Assembly: GCF_965219595.1 (NCBI RefSeq) | Contig: NZ_OZ244781.1 | Span: 2,356,001-2,420,000 of the forward strand | Source of the DNA: Poriferisodalis sp022821985 | Lineage (GTDB): Bacteria; Actinomycetota; Acidimicrobiia; Acidimicrobiales; Poriferisodalaceae | Direction: 5' to 3' | Length of the DNA stretch: 64,000 nucleotides | Shown: in pieces, positions 1 through 7,187 of the stretch | Layout of the letters: each line of letters opens with the position of its first letter | Numbering within the stretch: the first letter of the stretch is position 1 | The notes under the pieces: generated by a model | Told to the model about the DNA's origin: nothing | Database searches by the model: none | What the model saw: the letters and a program-made list of their open reading frames with translations, nothing else | Translations under genes and position numbers: made by a program

Positions 1-705
1 CAGTGCGAGAGTGCTGCGGGCCACGGCCTCGCTGTCGGTGATGTCCCAGCCCAGCGGCGCCCGTTCGGTCCATGCGTCTTCGAATTCGGCGAAACCGGGG
101 ATCGACTTGGCAGCCATGGTGCGGATGGGTCCCGCCGAGATCAGGTTCACCCGGATGCCCTGCGGTCCGAGCGACTTGGCCAGATAGCGCGCCGCTGATT
201 CGAAGGCTGCCTTGGCCACACCCATCCAGTCGTAGACCGGCCAGGCCACGCTGGCATCGAAGGTGAGCCCGACCACTGAGCCCTTCGCTTCGGCCAGCAA
301 CGGCGCCATCGGTGACGTCAGCGAAGCGAGGCTGTAGGCGGAGATGTTCAGCGCCGTGGCGACATCCTCCCAGGGGGCGTGGAGGAAGTTGCCGCCCAGG
401 CAGCTCGCCGGCGCGAAACCGATGGCATGCAGCAGGCCGTCCAGTCGGCCCCAGCGCTGCTCCAGATCGGCTCGCACAGCGTCGATCTCGTCGGGCAGGG
501 TGACATCGCACGGCAGCACATCGGGCGGGTCGGGCAGCCGCCTGGCTGCTCGCTCGGTAAGCCGGATGCCCCTGCCGGCGCCGGTGAGCACCACCTCGGC
601 GCCGTGCTCCTGCGCCAAGCGCGCCACGTTGAACGCCAGCGAGGCATCGGTGAGCACGCCGGTGATGAGGAATTTCTTGCCTTCCACGATTCCGCTGCCC
701 GCCAC
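1..705 (-). CDS. fabI: Enoyl-ACP reductase (FabI/InhA-like), 3' part cut by window edge
   Basis: NADH-dependent enoyl-[acyl-carrier-protein] reductase of the type II fatty-acid synthase, a cytosolic SDR-fold enzyme that reduces the enoyl group in the last step of each elongation cycle. The visible 235 residues start VAGSGIVEGKKFLITG and reach past the catalytic Tyr-x6-Lys segment (VYDWMGVAKAAFESAARYLA) and the AGPIRTMAAKSIPGF substrate loop, which resembles InhA/FabI rather than FabG. The C-terminal end lies outside the window. The GTG start at 705 is chosen because a GGAGG-like ribosome site sits just upstream on the minus strand (complement of 712-717) and the family N-terminus follows at once. 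It is divergent from the F420 reductase gene. The family call is firm; FabI versus InhA naming is a matter of lineage. Confidence 0.93.
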   Translation of the reverse strand, partial: MAGSGIVEGKKFLITGVLTDASLAFNVARLAQEHGAEVVLTGAGRGIRLTERAARRLPDPPDVLPCDVTLPDEIDAVRADLEQRWGRLDGLLHAIGFAPASCLGGNFLHAPWEDVATALNISAYSLASLTSPMAPLLAEAKGSVVGLTFDASVAWPVYDWMGVAKAAFESAARYLAKSLGPQGIRVNLISAGPIRTMAAKSIPGFAEFEDAWTERAPLGWDITDSEAVARSTLAL

Positions 706-890
706 GCTCTCGCCTCCGCTGGGTGTCTGGGCGCTGCCGCGTACAGCACCGTTCTTCGCCGGACGCTACCGCTGCGCCACGCGCCACTTGGGTGCCGCCG
801 CCGGCGGGAGTGCACGTGATCCGGCGCGCCGAGGCCGAGCCACCGGGCGAGACGCCGGCCGGTCACATTGCCGTGGGGCGCGCTCGGCCG

Positions 891-896
891 TACCGT
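891..896 (+). promoter_or_regulatory. -10 element (TACCGT) for leaderless npdG mRNA
   Basis: TACCGT lies 7 nt before the GTG at 904, the spacing expected if transcription starts on the start codon. No clear -35 is visible. Inference from the same arrangement at several other genes here. Confidence 0.45.
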
Positions 897-903
897 GAGC
901 GCC

Positions 904-1710
904 GTGCCGGCAGATGCAACCCCCAACGGGTCCGCTGACGGGGTCGCGGCAGCGAGTCCCTCGAGCAGTGCTGAACCCACCCGGATCGGCATCATCGGCG
1001 GCACCGGGCCCGCGGGTGCCGCATTGGCAGCCCGGCTGGCCGACATCGGCTGCGAGATCACGCTGGGCTCGCGTTCGAAGTACCGGTCGATGGAGGTCGT
1101 GGACAACATCGTGGATCGGTGGCCCGACCGCCGCCTGCGAATCCATCCCGGCGCCAACAGTCTCGCTGCGGCCGAGCCCACGGTGGTGATCGCAACGCCC
1201 TGGGATGCGGCGGCGATTACGGCACGGGACGTGGCCGAGCACCTGCGCGGCAAGGTCGTGGCCACCATGTCCAACGCGCTGGCCCGCGTCGACGACGAGT
1301 TCGTGCCGCTCATCCCGCCGAGAGGCTCCGTGGCTGCGTCGGTGCAGGCCACGCTGCCTGAGTCGCGGGTTGCTGCAGCCCTCCAGCACGTGCCCGCGAC
1401 CGAGCTCGGCAATCTCGACGAGCCGGTGCATGGTGACATCCTCATCTGCAGCGACCATCGCGAGGCCACGTGGCACATCGCCGAGATCGTGGACCGCATG
1501 CCCGGTGCACGGGCGCTCGACTGCGGCAATCTGTCCAACGCCACCGCCATCGAAGCGTTCACTGCTGTGCTGATGCAACTCAACACCCGGTACCGCACCC
1601 GGGTCGCGCTCCGCCTCGTGGGTCTGGATCACGTGCCGATCAGCGTGCTGGGCGGCGGGCCGAGCGGTGCCGATGTGGCCCAACCGGCCGCTGAGACCGT
1701 CCCCGACTGA
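904..1710 (+). CDS. npdG: F420:NADPH oxidoreductase (NADPH-dependent F420 reductase)
   Basis: Cytosolic enzyme moving hydride between NADPH and the deazaflavin cofactor F420. After a disordered head of about 25 residues the Rossmann fold opens with TRIGIIGGTGPAGAALAARL, then the LGSR phosphate-binding loop, VVIATPWDA, GKVVATMSNAL and the family block LPESRVAAALQHVPATEL; the C-terminal part has LDCGNLSNATAIEAFTAVL. Length (268 aa) is somewhat above the usual 220-240 because of head and tail. The GTG at 904 is preferred because a TACCGT hexamer sits 7 nt upstream; GTG 895 and TTG 868 are in frame too. It is transcribed divergently from fabI. F420 use fits an actinobacterium. Confidence 0.85.
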   Translation: MPADATPNGSADGVAAASPSSSAEPTRIGIIGGTGPAGAALAARLADIGCEITLGSRSKYRSMEVVDNIVDRWPDRRLRIHPGANSLAAAEPTVVIATPWDAAAITARDVAEHLRGKVVATMSNALARVDDEFVPLIPPRGSVAASVQATLPESRVAAALQHVPATELGNLDEPVHGDILICSDHREATWHIAEIVDRMPGARALDCGNLSNATAIEAFTAVLMQLNTRYRTRVALRLVGLDHVPISVLGGGPSGADVAQPAAETVPD

Positions 1711-1764
1711 TCCGGCCTGGCCGGTCCGATGAGCCGGGCTCTGCAAGCAGGGCGATGAAGCTGG

Positions 1765-2883
1765 ATGAAGCTGTACGAAACCCAGCAGCGAGCCGTCGTG
1801 CCGCTCGACGCGCAGCCGGGGCGCACCGTGCGGATGTACGTGTGCGGCATCACGCCCTACGACGCCACCCACGTCGGTCACGCTGCCACGTTCCTGGCCT
1901 ATGACGTGCTCCAACGCCGACTGCGCGACCTGGGATGCCGCACCCGCTGCGTGCGCAACATCACCGACGTCGACGACGACCTGCTGTCGCGGGCGCGTGC
2001 CATGGGCGTGCACTACCTCGACCTGGCGGCAGGGTCGCTCGCCGCATTCGACGCGGACATGGCGGCGTTGGGCCTGCTGCCCGCCGACGCCGAGCCCCGA
2101 GCGACATCGGCAATCGCCGACATCCGGCGACTGATCGGACGGCTGCTCCGCAGCGGCCACGCCTATCGCACAAGCGACAACGTGTACTTCGACGTCTCGG
2201 CCGCACAGAGCTTCGGCGAGCTGAGCGGCCTCGATGCCGCCGAGATGGTGGAGCTGGCGCGCAGCCGTGGCGGCCGGCCCGACAACCCCGACAAGCGCAA
2301 CCCGCTCGACTTCGTGCTCTGGCAGCGTTCGGCGCCCGGTGAGCCCGAGTGGTCCTCTGCGTGGGGTCTCGGCCGTCCGGGATGGCATGTGGAGTGCTCG
2401 GCGCTGGCGCTGGAGCATCTCGGCGAGACAGTCGATGTGCACGGCGGCGGCAGCGACCTGGTGTTCCCGCACCACGAGTGCTCGCGGGCGCAGTCGGAGG
2501 CCGCTACCGGGCGACCGTTCGTGCGTCACTGGATGCACACGTCGATGGTGCGGCACGGCGGCGCCAAGATGGCCAAATCGGCGGGCAACCTGGCGTTCGT
2601 GGCCGACCTGCGGGCGCGCTGGGAGCCCATGGCAGTGCGTCTGGCGTTGCTGGGCGCGCACTACCGGTCAGATTGGGACTGGTCCCCCGAGCGGGTGGCC
2701 GACGCAGCCCGCCGTCTCGAACGCTGGCGCGCCGCGGGCCGCGGCGATGGTGCGCTGGCACGGGTGCGCGAGCGTCTCGACGATGACCTCGACACTCCCG
2801 GCGCGCTGGCGGCCATCGACGCCGCGGTCGCCGAAGGAGCACCGGTCAGCGACGCTGCGGCCCTGCTGGGCGTGGTTCTGTAG
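1765..2883 (+). CDS. mshC: L-cysteine:GlcN-Ins ligase MshC (mycothiol synthesis)
   Basis: Catalyses the ATP-dependent ligation of cysteine to glucosaminyl-inositol, the third step of mycothiol synthesis. It is a class I cysteinyl-tRNA-synthetase paralogue. Seen: the zinc Cys and HIGH-like region MYVCGITPYDATHVGHA (the ITPYDATH form is typical of MshC), NITDVDDDLL, GWHVECSALA with the second zinc Cys, DLVFPHHECSRAQSEA with further ligands, and KMAKSAGNL in place of KMSKS. At 372 aa it lacks the tRNA-binding C-terminal domain of CysS and is a little shorter than typical MshC. ATG 1765 follows a 10-bp tandem duplication (ATGAAGCTGG), so the start is slightly uncertain. It marks the host as a mycothiol producer. 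Confidence 0.88.
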   Translation: MKLYETQQRAVVPLDAQPGRTVRMYVCGITPYDATHVGHAATFLAYDVLQRRLRDLGCRTRCVRNITDVDDDLLSRARAMGVHYLDLAAGSLAAFDADMAALGLLPADAEPRATSAIADIRRLIGRLLRSGHAYRTSDNVYFDVSAAQSFGELSGLDAAEMVELARSRGGRPDNPDKRNPLDFVLWQRSAPGEPEWSSAWGLGRPGWHVECSALALEHLGETVDVHGGGSDLVFPHHECSRAQSEAATGRPFVRHWMHTSMVRHGGAKMAKSAGNLAFVADLRARWEPMAVRLALLGAHYRSDWDWSPERVADAARRLERWRAAGRGDGALARVRERLDDDLDTPGALAAIDAAVAEGAPVSDAAALLGVVL

Positions 2884-2954
2884 CTTCTTGGCAGGAGGAC
2901 CGGCCCGCTGTGTCGCTTGGCAGGGCCAGCGGGCCAGGCCCTCCGGCACCCTCA

Positions 2955-3006
2955 GAGGTTGAGCCGTTGGGTGAAGCTGCGGCCCGAGCGGCAGCGAACA
3001 AGAGCG
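2955..3006 (+). repeat. Dispersed intergenic element, copy A
   Basis: About 38 nt (GAGG..TGAGCCG...GAAGC.G.GGCCCGAGCGGC) followed by GAACAAGAGCG closely match a second copy at 15316-15392. Copy B carries about 26 extra bases before GAACAAGAGCG. Both copies lie in the gap just upstream of a gene. Origin unknown. Confidence 0.5.
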
Positions 3007-3054
3007 CGCAGCAAGGGGTGACGCGAGGGGAAGTTCCGGCAGTCCGCGCGCCGG

Positions 3055-3060
3055 TAGCGT
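3055..3060 (+). promoter_or_regulatory. -10 element (TAGCGT) upstream of the membrane-protein gene
   Basis: TAGCGT lies 8 nt before the ATG at 3069, consistent with a leaderless or nearly leaderless transcript. No -35 recognised. Confidence 0.35.
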
Positions 3061-3068
3061 TGGCCGCG

Positions 3069-3665
3069 ATGGCCGAGCCAGACGAACTTGGCGAGGTACG
3101 CGACGAGCTTCCGGAGGACTTGGACCGAGGATTTGTCGGCGTGTACAAGTTCCCCGACAATTCGCGGCGCAAGATCACCGGCGCGTTGTGTTTTGCGGTG
3201 GGCGTCTGGGCCGCCACGGCAGCGCTCGCATGGGGCGGCGATGCGGTGCTGCTCAACACCGGGGTGGCCACCGGCGGCGTGCTCCTTGCTCTCGTCGGCA
3301 TCTACCAATTCGCAGCGGGTCGCCGGTTTGCGGTCAACGAGAACGAGGCGCTGGTTGCCGCCGTCGCCGACGTCGGTTTTGCTGTGGGGCATGCCAGCGC
3401 CCAGCTGGGCTGGCGCGGCTGGATGAGCCGCCCGACATGGCGCGTGCTCGTCTACTCAGCCGAGGATCCGCCAGAGCAGCGGGGTCTGGTGCTGGTGGAC
3501 GCTCTCAACGGCGCAGTGCTTGAGAAGTGGGTCGAAGACAATCCCGAGACCTGGATCGAGACGGCCTCGGACCCTGATGCTGCCGGCGAGCATGAGGCCG
3601 CTGCCGACGAGGATCAGGCCGGCATCGAGACAAGCGCGGCGACGGCGTCCGGCGACGGGGGCTGA
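3069..3665 (+). CDS. Two-helix membrane protein of unknown function
   Basis: 198 residues. An acidic N-terminus (EPDELGEVRDELPEDLDRG) precedes two hydrophobic spans at roughly residues 40-58 and 64-84, then a soluble domain (ENEALVAAVADVGFAVGHASAQLGW... WRVLVYSAEDPPEQ) and a low-complexity Glu/Ala/Asp tail from about residue 160. I do not recognise the family; the soluble part looks like a conserved actinobacterial domain of unknown role. The ATG at 3069 is preferred over an upstream in-frame TTG (2910), because the upstream stretch is the dispersed element A and a TAGCGT hexamer precedes 3069. It stops 2 nt before the next gene, so it probably heads the phosphatidylinositol-mannoside operon. 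Confidence 0.7.
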   Translation: MAEPDELGEVRDELPEDLDRGFVGVYKFPDNSRRKITGALCFAVGVWAATAALAWGGDAVLLNTGVATGGVLLALVGIYQFAAGRRFAVNENEALVAAVADVGFAVGHASAQLGWRGWMSRPTWRVLVYSAEDPPEQRGLVLVDALNGAVLEKWVEDNPETWIETASDPDAAGEHEAAADEDQAGIETSAATASGDGG

Positions 3666-3667
3666 CG

Positions 3668-4261
3668 GTGTTCGACGGCAAGTTCCGCAAGGGCGTCGAC
3701 AGCGTCACGGCGCCGATCGGGCGCGGCCTTGCGGCGATCGGCCTGAGCGCAGATGTGCTTACCGGGTTCGGCCTCGTCATGTCGGCTGCCAGTGCCATCG
3801 CCATCGGCGCCGGCCGGCTCGTGCTGGGAACCGTGCTGCTGGTGATCACCGCGCTCTCGGACCTCCTTGACGGGCCGGTCGCAGCAGCCCGGGGCACCTC
3901 GTCGAGCAGGGGCGCTTTCTTCGACTCGACGGCAGACCGGGTCACCGACGGCCTGCTGCTCGGCGGCATCGCGTGGTATCTCGCCGGTGAGCACGGCGCG
4001 CAGTGGGCGGTGCTGCCGATGGCAGTGCTCGGTGTCAGCGCAGTGATCTCTTACGAGCGAGCCAAGGCCGAGCTGCTGGGCTTCGAGGCCAAGGGCGGGC
4101 TGATGGAGCGTGCCGAGCGGACGGTGGTGCTGGCCGTCGCAGTCGCCTTCGAAGTGCTGCTCATTCCATTGCTCTGGGTGCTGCTGGCGCTGTCGGTGGT
4201 GACTGCGGTGATGCGCTTTGTGAAGGTGTGGCGCCAAGCCAGCGCACGCATGTCGCAGTGA
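3668..4261 (+). CDS. pgsA: CDP-alcohol phosphatidyltransferase (phosphatidylinositol-phosphate synthase-like)
   Basis: Membrane enzyme expected to transfer the diacylglycerol-phosphate moiety of CDP-diacylglycerol to inositol phosphate, giving the anchor that PatA and PimA modify; context supports this reading. 197 aa with about five hydrophobic spans. The signature reads D65-LL-D68-G69-PVAA...G82-AFF-D86-STA-D90, so all Asp/Gly positions are kept, but the Arg of the usual DG-x2-AR is Ala73, with an Arg two residues later. GTG start at 3668, 2 nt after the previous stop. Its TGA overlaps the next gene's GTG. Order pgsA-patA-pimA matches mycobacteria, except that here an AbiE pair separates pimA. 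Confidence 0.8.
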   Translation: MFDGKFRKGVDSVTAPIGRGLAAIGLSADVLTGFGLVMSAASAIAIGAGRLVLGTVLLVITALSDLLDGPVAAARGTSSSRGAFFDSTADRVTDGLLLGGIAWYLAGEHGAQWAVLPMAVLGVSAVISYERAKAELLGFEAKGGLMERAERTVVLAVAVAFEVLLIPLLWVLLALSVVTAVMRFVKVWRQASARMSQ

Positions 4262-5241
4262 ACGCAGCGCCGCTTCGCGAGCGTGTGCGCGGCCTCCTTC
4301 GTCCCGTGCGACGGCGGGACAAAGCTCGCCGCCCGGTAGGGCGGGACAAGGCGATAGTGCTGGGGTACCAGGCAGGGGCATCAGCCGCCCGGCTGGCCCC
4401 GCTGTGGCTCACCGAGCGTGTGGCCGAGCTGGCCGGACCGGTACTCGCCCGGCTGATGCCTGCCAAGGCGGCGATGGTCCGGCGGCATCAGGCCCGCGCG
4501 CAACGCTGGGCCGCAGACTCGACGGACGATCTCGACCGGGCCACAGCGGCTGCGTTCAGCTCCTATGCCCGCTACTGGCTGGAATCGTTCCGCCTGCCCG
4601 CGCTGAGCGAGCTCACCTTGGACCGGGGCATCGACGTGCCGGCGTATCACCATGTGGAGGAAGCCCTCGAACGCGGCAACGGCGTCATCTTGGCCCTCCC
4701 GCACCTCGGGGGCTGGGAGTGGGCCGGGTTCTGGATGGCCACGGTCAATCGACTGCCGATCACCGTGGTGGTGGAGCCGCTCGACCCGCCTGAACTGTTC
4801 GAGTGGTTCGCCGACTTCCGTGAGCGATTGGGCATGCGGGTCGTGCCGCTCGGGCCGAACGCGGGACGCGAGGTGCTCGGCGCCCTGCGACGGAACGAGA
4901 TCGTCTGCCTGCTGTGCGACCGCGACCTCACCAACGACGGCGTCGAGGTGACCTTCGGGGATGAGCGAACAACCCTGCCGGCGGGCCCGGCAATGCTGGC
5001 GCTGCGATCAGGCGCTGCCCTGCTGCCGACCGCTGTGTACTTCCGCCCCCGGGGCAGGCACCTGGGCACGGTTCGGCCGCCGATCGATGTCACGCGGCAC
5101 GGCCGCCTGCGCGACGACGTGACTGCCGTCACCCAGCGACTCGCCGACGATCTGGTCACGCTGATCGCCGCAGAACCGCACCAGTGGCATCTCTTCGGCC
5201 CCAACTGGCCATCGGATCAAACCGTGGCTAATGCCCCCTGA
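4258..5241 (+). CDS. patA: Phosphatidylinositol mannoside acyltransferase (PatA-like)
   Basis: LPLAT/HtrB-family acyltransferase predicted to acylate phosphatidylinositol mannoside on the inner face of the membrane. 327 aa from GTG 4258, which overlaps the pgsA stop as GTGA. The diagnostic H-x4-E is in ILALPHLGGWEWAG (about residues 142-155). The block VCLLCDRDLTNDGVEVTFGDE and the PAGPAMLALRSGAALLPTAVYF segment are standard for the family, as is the C-terminal PHQWHLFGPNWP. The N-terminus is very basic (RERVRGLLRPVRRRDKARRP). In mycobacteria the next gene is pimA; here pimA starts 1.9 kb downstream after a minus-strand AbiE module. Confidence 0.85.
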   Translation: MNAAPLRERVRGLLRPVRRRDKARRPVGRDKAIVLGYQAGASAARLAPLWLTERVAELAGPVLARLMPAKAAMVRRHQARAQRWAADSTDDLDRATAAAFSSYARYWLESFRLPALSELTLDRGIDVPAYHHVEEALERGNGVILALPHLGGWEWAGFWMATVNRLPITVVVEPLDPPELFEWFADFRERLGMRVVPLGPNAGREVLGALRRNEIVCLLCDRDLTNDGVEVTFGDERTTLPAGPAMLALRSGAALLPTAVYFRPRGRHLGTVRPPIDVTRHGRLRDDVTAVTQRLADDLVTLIAAEPHQWHLFGPNWPSDQTVANAP

Positions 5242-5253
5242 CTAGCGACTTTG

Positions 5254-6138
5254 TTAGTTGGCAGCCTCGTGCAGGGCGGCGAGTTGTGCGACGGTTTGGT
5301 TGACCAGACGGCGGTCGCGTGGCGAGCAAGCAGCGATCTGCGCTTCGACACCGTCGAGCGCGGCGAGGAACGAGAACCTAGTGATCATGTGGTTGAGCCA
5401 ATGCTGGGGTTCCGCGGGCTGGGTGAGCAGGCCGATGTCTTCGGAGGGCAGTCGGCTGGTGTCGAAGTTGTCGAGGAGATCGGCAGGCTCGAACGGCGCA
5501 TTCCCGAGTTTGTCGTCAACTGTGTCGTGCCAAGCCTTGAGGACAAGAAGGCGACGGACAAGCGACTCATCGAAGGTGGCTTGGCCGTACCAGTAGAGGT
5601 CATACAGGTCGCGGACTTTCGCGCGTCGCCGCCATGCGGCAAGTTTCTCGGCGATCGCTTCTTCGAGGGTGGGTGTGGGGATGGCGGGCATGTCGAACTC
5701 GTACCCGCTGTGGACCGGAAGAGCGACGGGAGTCAGGTCTTCGGCCGGGAGCCAGAGGGGCCGAGCGGAAACCTCGATGCGGGAGGCGATGGCGGGACGG
5801 CCCAGGGGAGTGTCGATTTCGAGATGCCCGCGCATCGGACCACGCTCGCCGATTCGAAAGGCGACATCGTGGGTCGTGGCATTGTCGAGCGTGTCGAGGA
5901 CGAGCGCGGCTGTTTCTGCGTCGGGAGCGGCAAAGTCGAGATCCGTGGAGAAGCGACCGGCATTGCCGGCGCGCAGCTTGCGTAGCGAAGTTCCACCCTT
6001 GAGCACGACGCCGAAGCCGAAGATGCCCTGCTCGTGAAGGTAGTGAAGGGCGTAGTCTTGGGCGACATCCAGCAATGCTGGCGCTGCCATGCCAGCGCGG
6101 CCCATGTGGTGACGGGCGAGGAAGCCTTCAGTGATCAT
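5254..6138 (-). CDS. AbiEii/AbiGii-type nucleotidyltransferase toxin
   Basis: Toxin partner of a type IV-like AbiE toxin-antitoxin/abortive-infection pair. Family members are nucleotidyltransferase-fold proteins thought to inactivate tRNA or other targets by NTP transfer. Seen in 294 aa: LKGGTSLRKL (residues 47-56) followed by RFSTDLDFAAPD (62-73), the GG/S...D-x-D nucleotidyltransferase core, then the C-terminal signature IAEKLAAWRRRAKVRDLYDLYWYG. ATG 6138 is preferred because it overlaps the antitoxin stop as ATGA; a 15-residue upstream extension is possible but would overlap the antitoxin. The stop lies 12 nt beyond the end of patA on the other strand, so the pair sits as an insertion in the PIM operon. 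Confidence 0.85.
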   Translation of the reverse strand: MITEGFLARHHMGRAGMAAPALLDVAQDYALHYLHEQGIFGFGVVLKGGTSLRKLRAGNAGRFSTDLDFAAPDAETAALVLDTLDNATTHDVAFRIGERGPMRGHLEIDTPLGRPAIASRIEVSARPLWLPAEDLTPVALPVHSGYEFDMPAIPTPTLEEAIAEKLAAWRRRAKVRDLYDLYWYGQATFDESLVRRLLVLKAWHDTVDDKLGNAPFEPADLLDNFDTSRLPSEDIGLLTQPAEPQHWLNHMITRFSFLAALDGVEAQIAACSPRDRRLVNQTVAQLAALHEAAN

Positions 6139-6938
6139 CGCTGGGGGAGGTAGGCGTCGTAGACCTTCCACTCGGGGTCCCAAGTGCCTTGGCCGTCCCG
6201 CGGCCCGAGATAAGTGACGCCGTGGGCGGAGGGAAGCGTGCGCTTGATGACGTCGGCGATGTCGTGGCGCTGAGACCAGCGGGCGACGTGACCGAGGCGA
6301 GCGAGGGCAGCAGTCGAGCGTCCTTCGGCTTCGGCCAGCACATCGTCCAAGTCAGCCGCGTGCATGGTCTCGGCCAGCCACCCGTCTGCGTTTGCCCAGT
6401 TGTGCTGCCGGGCAGGATTGGCGGAGATGGCGACGACAATGGTCGCGGCTTGCCACACCGGAAGGCCGTCTCGGTCGACGGTGGGCACACGCCAGTCGAA
6501 CGCAGCGGAGCGCGCTTCGCAGAGCGCCCGCGGCGGGCGCCAGCCCGGCTGATGCGCGTAGGTGTGGCGGCTGGGCGGATGCATCGAGTAGCCGAGTTCC
6601 CACACAGCGGACGCGAACGCTACGGCGACGCGGGCGTCGGGCTGGCGCTGCAACAACGCCCGTAGTTCGATCCAGGGATCACCTGACCCGACCCCTGCTG
6701 CACGCGCAGCAGGGGCGAACTCCCATGCGTGTCGCGCGCGTATCGGGACGAGCCATCCCGCTCGAGTGAGTCGGTCGGCGGCTGCACGTGTGTCCAAGTG
6801 CGATCCCGTCCGGCGGATGATGTCTTGGAGCAACGCAGCCGTGACAATTTGAGGCTGGTGCAATTCGAGGTCTTGCAAAATGGCCGCAAGGCTGCGAGGC
6901 ACATGTCGTGCTGTCAATTGAACATCTTTCACATACAT
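6135..6938 (-). CDS. AbiEi-type antitoxin / autorepressor
   Basis: First gene of the AbiE pair, 267 aa. The N-terminal third (AAILQDLELHQPQIVTAALLQDIIRRTG...RLTRAGWLVPIRARHAWEFAP) fits the winged-helix AbiEi N-domain that binds the operon's own promoter. The rest fits the AbiEi C-terminal antitoxin domain (IELRALLQRQPDARVAVAFASAVWELGY). It ends in an ATGA overlap with the toxin. A strong promoter (-35 TTGTCA, 17 bp, -10 TATTAT) abuts the ATG, and the -10 spacing puts the transcription start near the in-frame GTG at 6932, so translation may actually start there on a leaderless mRNA. Antitoxin before toxin and a palindrome over the -35 fit negative autoregulation of AbiE systems. Confidence 0.8.
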   Translation of the reverse strand: MYVKDVQLTARHVPRSLAAILQDLELHQPQIVTAALLQDIIRRTGSHLDTRAAADRLTRAGWLVPIRARHAWEFAPAARAAGVGSGDPWIELRALLQRQPDARVAVAFASAVWELGYSMHPPSRHTYAHQPGWRPPRALCEARSAAFDWRVPTVDRDGLPVWQAATIVVAISANPARQHNWANADGWLAETMHAADLDDVLAEAEGRSTAALARLGHVARWSQRHDIADVIKRTLPSAHGVTYLGPRDGQGTWDPEWKVYDAYLPQR

Positions 6939-6970
6939 ATAATACGCACTTTACGTGTTGTTGACAACAA
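6939..6970 (-). promoter_or_regulatory. AbiE promoter with overlapping palindromic operator
   Basis: On the minus strand -35 TTGTCA (6967-6962), a 17-bp spacer and -10 TATTAT (6944-6939) lead straight into the AbiEi start. A 13-nt palindrome, TTGTTGACAACAA (6958-6970), covers the -35 box and is a natural AbiEi operator candidate. The promoter is near-consensus and much more AT-rich than the surroundings. Confidence 0.7.
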
Positions 6971-7187
6971 ATCCTCGAGTGGAGGAACCGTCGAAACGCT
7001 TCGGAATGTCCGCAACGTCAATGCCCCGAACGGGGAAGCGAGCCACGATCGGTCTTGTTGTGGCGTCTGTGCCGCGCCTAGCGTCGCGTTCGACAGTGAG
7101 TATTCCCGCGCGGATCGCCGGCGAGGTTCGCCCGATCTGATGCGCCCATCTGATGCAACCGCCCCTTCGACAGTGAGGAACGGCTGA

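Noticed and set aside
766..2661. Long minus-strand open frame (631 codons) opposite npdG and mshC
   Set aside because: Antisense shadow in high-GC DNA; His/Arg/Val-rich with no motifs, while both + strand genes have clear family signatures.
6955..7140. 61-codon frame upstream of pimA
   Set aside because: Ser/Arg/Val-rich, overlaps the AbiE promoter region and has no start signal.
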